NCBI GenBank assembly: GCA_025356475.1
Contig: JANXSX010000088.1
Location: 1 to 64,000, forward strand
DNA: 64,000 nt
Direction: 5' to 3'
Source: Isosphaeraceae bacterium
GTDB taxonomy: Bacteria; Planctomycetota; Planctomycetia; Isosphaerales; Isosphaeraceae
Below the pieces are notes generated by a model that was given only the letters and a program-made list of their open reading frames with translations, was not told where the DNA came from and did no database searches. Within the stretch, counting starts at the first letter, position 1. Each line of letters opens with the position of its first letter. Made by a program: the position numbers and the translations under genes. This document shows positions 1 to 7,730 of the stretch, piece after piece.

Positions 1-594
1 TAAGCCGATCGAAGCAAGGGAGGTTCCCTCGATCTATGGGTGGATCAGCCAGAGGGTCATCGCCGAGGGGTTGGTACAAGCAATGTCTAATATAGTAGCG
101 ATAGGTGTCCGAGAGAAGTCCCGAGAATCTACGAGTCGAGCTCCAAATTCCCAGTGTTGTTGCCGTCAAATCCCTGGCAACCGGTATAAACCATTCCTCA
201 ATGTCTCCAATCTCTCAGACCGCTGAGAGGGTCAGCGTGGTGCAGGGACCTTCGTCAGCCGACCTTGTCGTCGAGGTTGGATCGGCAAATTAGTCAATGT
301 TATAAATAGATGTTCATATGTGTATTCCGGCGATTTACAACTTGAAACACGACGAGTTCTTGACCCATGGCCACTAGCGGTCGAACGTAAAAACGATGTT
401 CATCCATGATCAAAGCGAAGTTCGGCGACCATCTCCAGTCCAAGACCGATAAAACATTGGTGAACGAGACCTGATACAATATCCTATGCCACAAAATCTG
501 TTGGCTCGTACAGTCCATAGAGAAACGAATCTCAATCCAACGTTCTGGCAGAAAGCCTAGTCGTTAAGGGGGTGAACATATCGCAGTAAACATC
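1..594. other. Gene-poor left edge, no convincing gene
   Basis: This stretch holds only short open frames without clear ribosome binding sites. One minus-strand frame (300-518, 72 codons) reads like plausible protein in its middle (a WRWSPNFAL...FYVRPLVAMG type stretch), but I recognise no family and see no good start signal, so it may be a gene remnant or chance. A plus-strand frame open from base 2 to about 220 could be the tail of a gene that starts before the window. Base composition is visibly richer in A/T than the centre of the window. Confidence 0.4.
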
Positions 595-619
595 AAGAGC
601 CACCTCCAGGGTGGCTCTT
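595..619. terminator. Hairpin, possible terminator
   Basis: A perfect 10-bp stem (595-604 with 610-619) closes a 5-base loop. There is no run of T after it on either strand, so it is a weak intrinsic terminator at best. It lies about 200 bp beyond the 3' end of the minus-strand proteasome-fold gene and could end that transcript. Confidence 0.4.
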
Positions 620-822
620 GTCACAAAGTTATGTCGCTGAAAATGCTGCACTGTTTCTAGAAAGTCCGATTAAGCGTCGTGCCTTGCACGGCTACCGTCT
701 GATCTCCAAGCAATCGACCGAGATCAGTGGCTCGGTATGCACGAGTCTCTTGATAATCCTTCTGCATTCGGATTATCCAGTCAGGGATCGATACTTGTGA
801 AGATCTCGCGGAGTTCTCGCGA

Positions 823-1773
823 TTAAGACCGAAAATGTCCATTTGAACCCTCGAGTGACTCGTGGTCGCTGCGAATAATCGCTGCACCTAAGGATTTGTG
901 CCGAATCCATCGAAACGGACGATCTGATGATATCAGGGCGATATCAATCGGGCCACCGCAAACTGATGGGCGTGACGAGAATTTGTAAGCCTTAAGGGTA
1001 CTATAGATCATAGCATGGACCCAGTCAACGGCCTCACGCAAAGGAAGAAGCGTGTAAGGTTCAAGATCAATTGTCGTCAAAATTACATCCAATTCATCCG
1101 CCGTGCCGGCCCATTTCCCAGACGCTAAAATCTGATTTCTTACCGTGGTTTCAATTCCGAAGATGATACGTTGTACGATATCAGGGCATCCCCAGAAGCA
1201 CCAACCCATTGATAGATGAGTGATCGACACCGATCTGTCCTGAAATGGATTATAGGTGATTTGGTAGGCGCGAGGCTGACGGTCTGTCGAATCTCGGCCA
1301 CCGATACAAAATCCTCCGCCAAGGGAGTGTAATCCCTGAATTTCAATGCTCATAGCTTGGAATTCTGCGGTTTCTGCTGGCGTGAGTGATCCTGCAAGTT
1401 TTTTGGTTTCAATAATCTCGCCTCTAGACTTCAATTCTTTCGCTCTTACGATTTGGGCCGCGAAGGTTAGTTCGTACAAATCCCAGAACTTATCTCTCCA
1501 CCATTCGGCTGCCTGGGATACCGTGTATGAATCCTTACTAGTCATGGCATCGCCAAGTTCCGCAGAAAGCGTCCTGTAGCTCTTCTCTCCAATTGCCCCC
1601 AATCCCCAGCAAGCAAGCCCAAGAGTTCCGCGCTCGCCAATCTCGAAGATTTTTTGGGCATATTCAAGATGATGTATCGAAGTGTCATTTCCTAGTATAA
1701 ATGTTGAAGTTGAGGTGCTATCGGCACCAAGAATAACGCCTTCGGTTGATAAGTAGCATGCTGCAATCGTCAT
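823..1773 (-). CDS. Proteasome-fold (Ntn-hydrolase) protein
   Basis: The 316-residue product starts with Met-Thr followed by a strand and a GADSTST motif, which matches the start of proteasome beta-type subunits. If Met is removed, Thr2 becomes the N-terminal nucleophile, and the Asp of GADS falls at position 17 in the usual numbering. A QKIFEIG motif near residue 40 resembles the segment with the catalytic Lys33, followed by a short apolar stretch and GLGAIG, also as in beta subunits. Near the C-terminus CGGPIDIALIS matches the typical last strand. The middle (about residues 100-190) is longer than in a canonical subunit of about 210-240 residues. The ATG has a GGAG box about 9 bases upstream. 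It stands alone, with no ATPase or second subunit beside it. I infer an uncharacterised threonine-type Ntn hydrolase; activity is not proven. Confidence 0.65.
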   Translation of the reverse strand: MTIAACYLSTEGVILGADSTSTSTFILGNDTSIHHLEYAQKIFEIGERGTLGLACWGLGAIGEKSYRTLSAELGDAMTSKDSYTVSQAAEWWRDKFWDLYELTFAAQIVRAKELKSRGEIIETKKLAGSLTPAETAEFQAMSIEIQGLHSLGGGFCIGGRDSTDRQPRAYQITYNPFQDRSVSITHLSMGWCFWGCPDIVQRIIFGIETTVRNQILASGKWAGTADELDVILTTIDLEPYTLLPLREAVDWVHAMIYSTLKAYKFSSRPSVCGGPIDIALISSDRPFRWIRHKSLGAAIIRSDHESLEGSNGHFRS

Positions 1774-2253
1774 TATCGATCTCCGCTAAAGTACCTTGCA
1801 ATGATAGCATGCATTTGCGGAAAGTCAACTTCAAGAAACGGATGCTCAATAATTATTGCGTCGCAATTGTCGCTTGCAGTAATTTCTCTGAAGATGATCC
1901 ACAGAGTATATTATTCGCTTGCCGTGAGCAGGCGATTTTAGGCTTCCATCGATTCAGGACTGTCCCGGTCATTGTCGCAATCACTGCACATAATTCGCAG
2001 GGCCCAGCCAAGCGGGTAAAGCGGACGACTGAAGAGTTGCAAAGTCCTCATCCCTCCCTTCGCTCGAGGGGAGAAGGGACAGACTTGGTTCTCCGCTTGC
2101 GAACAAGTTCCCATGACCAGAGTCCCAGACTCCAAAACCTCCTGACCAAAATGTCTTCTCAAAACCGTCCAGAATCCCCAAAGTCTTCAGTCCCGCATGC
2201 CGATGGCAATCTCGTTACGTGCGACGTTGCACCCTCTTTGCGGGATTACGACG
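1774..2253. other. Intergenic region with repeat
   Basis: No gene is supported here. A long plus-strand frame (1746-2357) has no ribosome binding site and no protein-like composition. The stretch carries the first copy of a 14-bp repeat followed by a palindromic CT/GA-rich element, annotated separately. Confidence 0.5.
2033..2080. repeat. Intergenic palindromic repeat, copy 1
   Basis: The 14-mer at 2033-2046 (agagttgcaaagtc) is repeated exactly at 2660-2673. It is followed here by a pyrimidine-rich arm, a short spacer and a purine-rich arm (about 2050-2080) that can fold into an imperfect hairpin. The CTCCC...GGGAG pattern resembles extragenic palindromic repeats scattered in many bacterial genomes. 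It is untranslated as far as I can see. Confidence 0.55.
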
Positions 2254-2523
2254 ATGTCACTGTCAACGACTGCCACACTTGCGGGAGCGATTCCCGCCTC
2301 ACAGATCCCCAGGCGCACGATCCGCGAGGTCGATCACGCCATCAAATTGGAACGTGAACGGCTTGCAACCTTGCAAGACCGGGCCGATACCAAGAGAGCA
2401 TGGCTCATGCGCAGAGCGGACTTGGTCTGGGATGCCGACCATCGCGATAAGGTCGAAGCCCTGGCGTCAAGGATCAAAAGCCAACCAGGCCGTGTTGTCG
2501 CTCGGCTCTCGCCGCTCTTATAG
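2254..2523 (+). CDS. Hypothetical small protein, possibly a remnant
   Basis: This 89-codon frame has a plausible, charged helical C-terminal half (IREVDHAIKLERERLATL followed by further Arg/Lys/Asp-rich helix) that looks like real protein, but I recognise no family. I see no clear ribosome binding site before the ATG at 2254, and the N-terminal 20 residues look like translated spacer. It lies between the two copies of the 14-bp repeat. It may be a small gene, a decayed gene, or chance. Confidence 0.3.
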   Translation: MSLSTTATLAGAIPASQIPRRTIREVDHAIKLERERLATLQDRADTKRAWLMRRADLVWDADHRDKVEALASRIKSQPGRVVARLSPLL

Positions 2524-2659
2524 ATTTTGGCCGCAGGCTCTTTGACAATTCGGTTGATAGTGAGGTGGAGGCCAACCTTGTTGGCGATTCTACAGGCAGG
2601 CCAATCGCCCTGGTTTTCGATCGACGCGCGGCAAACTCCAAACATCCGTCGATATCAAG

Positions 2660-2708
2660 AGAGTTGCAAAGTCGTAGCTCTCCCTTCTCCGGGTGGGAAA
2701 AGGGTCGG
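2660..2708. repeat. Intergenic palindromic repeat, copy 2
   Basis: The second exact copy of the 14-mer lies at 2660-2673, followed like copy 1 by a CTCCCTTC arm and a GGGAAAAGGG-like arm. The two copies are 627 bp apart and enclose the possible small gene at 2254-2523. The region 2524-2820 contains no supported gene otherwise. Confidence 0.55.
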
Positions 2709-2762
2709 ACATTCCAATCCTCCTGGGCTGACTTTTGGTGACGAGCCCAGCCAGCTCGGTCG

Positions 2763-2771
2763 TGCTATAAT
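2763..2771 (+). promoter_or_regulatory. Extended -10 promoter
   Basis: TGCTATAAT is a perfect extended -10 element, 51 bp before the start codon of the CPBP protease gene. I see no -35 box at the usual distance, which is acceptable for an extended -10 promoter. Confidence 0.5.
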
Positions 2772-2822
2772 CCGATCTCTGAAAATATCGCTCGCACTCT
2801 CAAATCCGAGTCCGCTTTCATC

Positions 2823-3791
2823 ATGTCGTTTGCGAGTTCCCTGGCCAGGCTGATCGAATTGGTCCTGCTCTCGCTCGGATCCGGGATATTTCTGAGCTGG
2901 GCGTTGATGGCTTGGAGTCTGATCCAGGGTCGTGGCATCTTGCCGGAGGTCGAACCGCGACCAGCCCGGTGGTCTCTGGAGACGGTTGCTCGGATCGTCG
3001 GGCTCTATTTCGTGATCCGTCTACTCGTGGAGATCGGTTTTCACGAACTTGTTCGGCCTGTTGGTGGTGCTGAGCTTGCTCCAACCTCCTTAATCGGCCT
3101 GGTCACAGCGGTGAACTTCGCCTGCCTTGGAATGATCCCCCTAGGTTTGCTTAGGCAAGATCGCCAGCGATTATCCGGGATGATCCTTAATGGCGGCAGC
3201 CTCCGAACGCGGTTTTTCCAGGGTCTGTTGACGACCTTGCTAGCGGCCCCGGTTGCGTATGGTTGCCATTTTGGGGCGAGCCTAATCTGGAAGCCGACCG
3301 CGCACCCTTTGAGCGAGATGCTCGAAGAGAGCTTCGGTCCGGTGGCAGCATTTCTGGCCTTTATCTCGGCGGTTCTCCTCGCTCCTGCCTTAGAGGAACT
3401 CCTGTTCCGAGGTGTTTTGCTCCACTACCTCACCCCGAGTGGTCCTATCGAAGCCTCGTCCGTTGGTGAGATCTGTAAAAAACTTCCCACTGTTGATGAG
3501 ATTGGTTCTTCATACTCAGTACCCGCGACTCCGACCACCGCTCGGTGCTTCGTCCCGACACGAGGTTCGCTTGCGGCGAATATCTCGGTCTCGCTCGCCT
3601 TTGCAGGAATGCATGCCTCGCAGTGGCCCGCGCCCGTCCCGCTTTTTGTGCTCTCAATGGCTTTTGGTGTGCTATTTCAACGTACAGGGAGTCTTGCCGC
3701 TGTCGTGGTCGCCCATGCGGTGTTCAATTTGATCAGCACACTCGCGATGATCTATACGATGTTGCGCGGATTGCCGATGATTCCTAACTAG
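2823..3791 (+). CDS. CPBP family intramembrane metalloprotease
   Basis: This 322-residue membrane protein has about eight apolar segments. The diagnostic motifs of the CAAX/CPBP (ABI) family are present in order: EExxxR (LEELLFRGVLL, near residue 190), a FAGMHAS His motif near 263, and HAVFN near 297. These supply the presumed metal ligands within the membrane. An insertion of roughly 50 polar residues lies between the first and second motifs. Relatives process prenylated or membrane peptides or act in bacteriocin immunity; the substrate here is unknown. The ATG at 2823 follows an extended -10 promoter by about 50 bp. Neighbours give no functional hint. Confidence 0.85.
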   Translation: MSFASSLARLIELVLLSLGSGIFLSWALMAWSLIQGRGILPEVEPRPARWSLETVARIVGLYFVIRLLVEIGFHELVRPVGGAELAPTSLIGLVTAVNFACLGMIPLGLLRQDRQRLSGMILNGGSLRTRFFQGLLTTLLAAPVAYGCHFGASLIWKPTAHPLSEMLEESFGPVAAFLAFISAVLLAPALEELLFRGVLLHYLTPSGPIEASSVGEICKKLPTVDEIGSSYSVPATPTTARCFVPTRGSLAANISVSLAFAGMHASQWPAPVPLFVLSMAFGVLFQRTGSLAAVVVAHAVFNLISTLAMIYTMLRGLPMIPN

Positions 3792-3875
3792 CTCACCTCA
3801 AACAAGTTGTGTCTTAAAGCCCAACCTGAAATTTCTACCTTGGTGGCCGACGTTTCGCAGTGTCAACGGATCTGA

Positions 3876-3893
3876 AAAATCGTTAGCGATTTT
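3876..3893 (+). terminator. Hairpin ending in TTTT
   Basis: AAAATCG and CGATTTT form a 7-bp stem around a TTAG loop, 85 bp after the stop of the CPBP gene. The A-tract and T-tract make it usable as an intrinsic terminator on both strands, although the stem is A/T-rich and weak. Confidence 0.45.
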
Positions 3894-3982
3894 CCTAGAC
3901 GGACCTGAGTTCTCCGGTTAGATTCAACCTATTGACCTTTCCGTCGTTATGCAGCGATTTGATACTCCATTTAGGGGATAGA

Positions 3983-4017
3983 TCGCGAGCAGTTCGACCG
4001 AGAGGTTCTGCTCGCGA
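3983..4017. repeat. Perfect 10-bp inverted repeat
   Basis: TCGCGAGCAG at 3983-3992 pairs fully with CTGCTCGCGA at 4008-4017 around a 15-base spacer. A third partial copy (CAGTTCGCGAG) follows directly. It could be an RNA structure or a protein binding site. Confidence 0.5.
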
Positions 4018-4652
4018 CCAGTTCGCGAGTTGATTCAGAGCGAGGCCAACGGGTCGTGACATCACGTCCTGCGTTCGATCTGCCGATCAATAGAGAGGTC
4101 GTGACGATGTCGCGGGTTCGTCTGTTTTGGGCGGTTGAATCTGTTATGACCAATGGCCTCTTCGTCGTCGAGGGTTGTTCGCAGTTACCTTAAATCGCGA
4201 CCCAACCCAAGAATATGGCTTTTTCGGCAGAAATCGGTCGGAGCGGGAATCGTTCCAAGCCGTGGTGGTGTGTCACTACGGGGCACTCAATCGGTGCAAG
4301 ACAGTATGTCTGGCATCGCTTCGGGTGGTCGAGGGTTCCACAGCGAATCACGGATTTGAGGGGTCAGGCCGGTTGGTTGACTTGAACCAACGCCTGAATC
4401 AGCCTCCAGGAGTTTCGGACAAGATGAGCGTGTCGAATTCGAAGAAGCCCGCCCCTCTTCATTCCGGTTTCGAGTGGGCCGGCACTGTCGCGAGGATCAA
4501 CCGAGGTGGCCAGACATCTCGCGCCGGTCGTCGCTCGGCCTTACTGGGTGTGCTGAGCTCAGTCTATGCCAACGCCACCCGGACCCGGTCGTCGGAAGGT
4601 CGAGGCGGATCGGATCGCGGCTGACGCCGATCGGCTCATAGGTTTTGTCATC

Positions 4653-4678
4653 ACCCGCTGGGCCTGCTGCCGGCGGGT
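4653..4678 (+). terminator. Hairpin upstream of ceramidase gene
   Basis: A 9-bp stem (one G-U pair) encloses an 8-base loop and is followed by TTG rather than a long T-run. It sits 43 bp before the start codon of the ceramidase gene, so it could be a leader hairpin instead of a terminator. Confidence 0.35.
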
Positions 4679-4721
4679 TTGTCGTGCGCTTTGAGAACCA
4701 AAGGGACAGGAAGGATGCGCG

Positions 4722-6926
4722 ATGCACCAACGTCGACGTTGCCTTGGTAGCAAGATCGCAAGATATTTGCGGAATTCTTGGCGAAGCGAGCGCTGTAAGA
4801 TCGTCTTAGGGCTTCTCCTTCCCGGATTAACGGCTTTTGCATTCCTCGGGAGCCATTCCGTGGCCGAGGGAGCGGCGCTTGGTCTAAGAGCGGGTGCGGT
4901 CGCAGTCGATATCTCACCGACAAAGTTTCCGGTCGTTGTTAATGGGGGCTTCATTGCCGCCCGAGCCGACCATGTGAACGATCCACTCTTCGCCCGCGCA
5001 TTGGTCCTCAGCGACGGATTCAATCGGGTCGCAATTGTGATTGTTGATAGCTGCATGCTGCCACGTGACCTGATCGACGACGCCAAGATCCAGATCAACC
5101 GAGCCACTGGAATTCCGCTTGCGAGTATCTGTATCGCAGCGACTCACACGCATTCCGCCCCTTCCGCGATGGGGGCTTTAGGAACTCCGCCCGACTTCGA
5201 TTATGTGAAAAGTCTCGCGGCGAAGGTTGCGGAATCAGCGCTTCGTGCCTCGAAGCAGATGGTCCCCGCTCGGATCGGCTGGGCGACAGTTGACGACTTC
5301 GCCCATACCCATTGCCGGGTCTGGATCCGCCGACCCGACAAGATCGATCTCGACCCGTTCGGCGAAAAGACGGTTCGGGCCAACATGCATCCCGGTTATC
5401 TGAACCCCGACGTGCTCGCGCCTGCAGGACCGGTCGATCCCGCGCTGACGGTGATCTCGGTGCAGACGAAAGACGGCAAGACTCCGATCGCGACCCTGTC
5501 CAACTATTCCATGCACTATTACGGTGCCTCTCCCGTGTCTGCGGACTATTACGGTCGGTTTTCTCAAAAACTGACCAAATTGATCGGCGGGGGAGACGAA
5601 TTCGTTGCAATGATGTCGCAGGGAACAAGTGGCGATCAGATGTGGATGGACTATGGTAAGACCAAGACGGATCCAGGGCTTGATGCTTATGCAGACAGTG
5701 TTGCCGATGTTGCGTTCGAAGCCTATCAGTCGATCGGGAATTACACGACGGAGCCTCCGATCGCAGTGATGGAGAGCGATATCCTTCTCAAACGCCGGAC
5801 CTCGGACGCGACTCGACTTGCTTGGGCTCGCCTCAATGCCGGAAACGTCGGGAAGGAGGAGGCCAAAAATCAGAAGGAAGTCTACGCTCGGGAAGCGATT
5901 CTCTTCTCAGAACAAGACCCGGTCCGTTCCTTGAAAATCCAGGCAATTCGGATTGGCGAACTCGGCCTGGTCGCCATTCCGAACGAGGTCTATGCACTCA
6001 CAGGGTTAAGGATCAAGGCACAAAGCCCCCTTCCGACGACCTGTGTGATCGCGCTCGCAAATGGCTCGGAAGGGTACATTCCACCTCCTGAGCAGCACAC
6101 ACTTGGCGGTTACACCACCTGGTTAGCACGCACAGCGGGCCTGGAAGTTCAGGCGGAACCGAAGATTGCCACGGCCGCGCTTCGCCAGCTCGAACGAGCC
6201 GCTCGCAGATCGTCCAAAACGCTCACTGAGCATCATGGAGCCTATGCCGAGAGTGTGCTAGCCACCCAACCTTTAGCGTACTGGCGACTCGGTGAACTGA
6301 GCGGTCAAACGGCAAGTGACTCATCACCAAATAAACGCTCTGCCTTTATCCAACCTGGGTTTGCACTCGGACTTCCCGGTCCGGACTCGGCAAAATTTAG
6401 TGGTGAAGGAGTGATCAATCGTTGTGTTCATCTTGCGGGAGGGCGGATCAAGGCCGATCCTATACCGATCGCGGACTCCTACACCATCGAGTTCTGGTTC
6501 TGGAATGCGCTTCCTGCCGAGGTCCGGACGGTCGTCGGGGATCTTTTCTCCCTGGGTCGCGACGCCGACCCCAAGGAAGAACTTCGTCTTGTACCTGACG
6601 ACAACTCGATCCGACTTGAGTTCTTGGGAGGCCATGTCTCACGTCCGACGGTCCGAGGACGCTCCGACATTCCCTTGAAGACTTGGAACCACGTGGCGCT
6701 GGTTCGTAAGGAGAAGTCCGTTCTCCTCTACCTCAACGCCAAACCTGAGCCCGAGATCGAGGCACCCATGCCGACTCTAGGCAGAGAGGTCCAACGCGAC
6801 ATCTTCATCGGTGGGACACGTCAAGGGCTCGCCAATTTTGAGGGCAAGATCGACGAGGTCGCCGTCTATACACGGGTGCTCGACGCCAACGAGATCTCTG
6901 CCCACTACACTTCCGGTCGAAAGTGA
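4722..6926 (+). CDS. Neutral ceramidase-like protein with LamG domain
   Basis: The 734-residue product has a signal peptide (basic start, apolar segment at about 27-45). Residues 53-480 match the N-terminal domain of neutral/alkaline non-lysosomal ceramidases: the AVDISP start, the His-rich ATHTHSAPSA motif at 140-149 that supplies zinc ligands, and MSQGTSGDQ further on. Residues 506-730 form a LamG/concanavalin-like jelly-roll domain (AYWRLGE start, TIEFWF, WNHVALVR). Ceramidases cleave the amide of ceramides; in planctomycetes this family is large and its substrates are mostly untested. A GGAAGGA box lies 7 bases before the ATG. The gene converges with the phosphatidylcholine-synthase-like gene with only 6 bp between the two ends. 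The second conserved ceramidase domain is replaced by LamG, so substrate range may differ. Confidence 0.85.
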   Translation: MHQRRRCLGSKIARYLRNSWRSERCKIVLGLLLPGLTAFAFLGSHSVAEGAALGLRAGAVAVDISPTKFPVVVNGGFIAARADHVNDPLFARALVLSDGFNRVAIVIVDSCMLPRDLIDDAKIQINRATGIPLASICIAATHTHSAPSAMGALGTPPDFDYVKSLAAKVAESALRASKQMVPARIGWATVDDFAHTHCRVWIRRPDKIDLDPFGEKTVRANMHPGYLNPDVLAPAGPVDPALTVISVQTKDGKTPIATLSNYSMHYYGASPVSADYYGRFSQKLTKLIGGGDEFVAMMSQGTSGDQMWMDYGKTKTDPGLDAYADSVADVAFEAYQSIGNYTTEPPIAVMESDILLKRRTSDATRLAWARLNAGNVGKEEAKNQKEVYAREAILFSEQDPVRSLKIQAIRIGELGLVAIPNEVYALTGLRIKAQSPLPTTCVIALANGSEGYIPPPEQHTLGGYTTWLARTAGLEVQAEPKIATAALRQLERAARRSSKTLTEHHGAYAESVLATQPLAYWRLGELSGQTASDSSPNKRSAFIQPGFALGLPGPDSAKFSGEGVINRCVHLAGGRIKADPIPIADSYTIEFWFWNALPAEVRTVVGDLFSLGRDADPKEELRLVPDDNSIRLEFLGGHVSRPTVRGRSDIPLKTWNHVALVRKEKSVLLYLNAKPEPEIEAPMPTLGREVQRDIFIGGTRQGLANFEGKIDEVAVYTRVLDANEISAHYTSGRK

Positions 6927-6932
6927 TATTAA

Positions 6933-7730
6933 TTATGTGTCACGCTTGAGAACGTGTCGAATCGTAATGAGCCAGGAAGCTCCGAAATAGTAGACTGGGT
7001 ACGCGAGCGAGATCAACATAAGGGTAAATGTCGAACCCGAAGCCGCTCGCTCTAGCGGTGTGTGGCCCACGACTGGCATCTGCCAGAGTACGCAGGAGAT
7101 CAAGATGGCCCAGACGCCCCCGAGTACGTTGCTAACACGGTTCAAGAGCCCCGGTTGCGACGGGTAGAGATAACGGCTGGGCACGAAGGTCAAGAGCCCC
7201 AGAACAACCAACCAGACCACACACCAGCCGCCCGTGACTGGCAGAGCATAGAGATAGAACGCCACGATGTTCCAAAGCGACGGAAAGCCGAGAAAATAGC
7301 CGTCGACCGTCTTCACATTCACCTGACAAAATCCGTACGCACTTGCAAGTAGTGGAACTAACAACCAAGCCTCGTGCCCAACTGGGAGCAGGCCCGCCCG
7401 CCAAATCAGGAATAATGGCAAGAATGTGTAGGTCAAAAAGTCGGTAATGTCATCAAGACGACGACCGTCAAAGCCGGGTAAAACCCGTTTGACATTCACC
7501 TTGCGGGCGAGCGTGCCATCGGTCGCATCCACAAAAGTCGCCAATGCCATCAGTGCGAAGGCGGCTCGAAAGGAACCGGCGTCACCCTGGACGATAAGGA
7601 TCGCGATCCCCGCCGAGAGGACAAGGCCCATCGCGGTGTAAAGATGAACCCCCCAGGCCAGGAACCACCGGACAGTGAACCATTCGGAACGGTCTAAATC
7701 ACTAGTATTCGATTGTATCACTGCGGTCAT
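6933..7730 (-). CDS. Phosphatidylcholine synthase-like CDP-alcohol phosphotransferase
   Basis: The 265-residue membrane protein carries the CDP-alcohol phosphotransferase signature D68xxD71G72xxA75R76...G89xxxD93xxxD97. Other stretches fit bacterial phosphatidylcholine synthase (Pcs) better than other family members: VHLYTAMG near the start, VKRVLP between the motif halves, a GFPSLWN segment, and LTFVPSRYLYP near the C-terminal third. Pcs joins choline to CDP-diacylglycerol in the inner membrane. The start ATG at 7730 overlaps the stop of the upstream permease gene (ATGA), so the longer frame reaching 7931 is not used. The neighbours (permease, phosphoethanolamine methyltransferase, choline kinase) support a role in choline lipid synthesis. 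A phosphatidylglycerol- or inositol-type substrate cannot be excluded. Confidence 0.8.
   Translation of the reverse strand: MTAVIQSNTSDLDRSEWFTVRWFLAWGVHLYTAMGLVLSAGIAILIVQGDAGSFRAAFALMALATFVDATDGTLARKVNVKRVLPGFDGRRLDDITDFLTYTFLPLFLIWRAGLLPVGHEAWLLVPLLASAYGFCQVNVKTVDGYFLGFPSLWNIVAFYLYALPVTGGWCVVWLVVLGLLTFVPSRYLYPSQPGLLNRVSNVLGGVWAILISCVLWQMPVVGHTPLERAASGSTFTLMLISLAYPVYYFGASWLITIRHVLKRDT

Larger units (their letters stand above)
3792..4721. other. Gene-poor region rich in hairpins
   Basis: No gene is supported. An open frame ending at 4624 (from an ATG near 4424, 66 codons) lacks family resemblance. Structures visible: a 7-bp stem with loop TTAG at 3876-3893 ending in TTTT, a 10-bp perfect inverted repeat 3983-3992/4008-4017, and a 9-bp stem at 4653-4661/4670-4678. 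Confidence 0.5.

Noticed and set aside
4175-4624. 149-codon frame before the ceramidase gene
   Set aside because: There is no ribosome binding site, no family resemblance and an odd composition rich in Arg and Ser; probably spacer.
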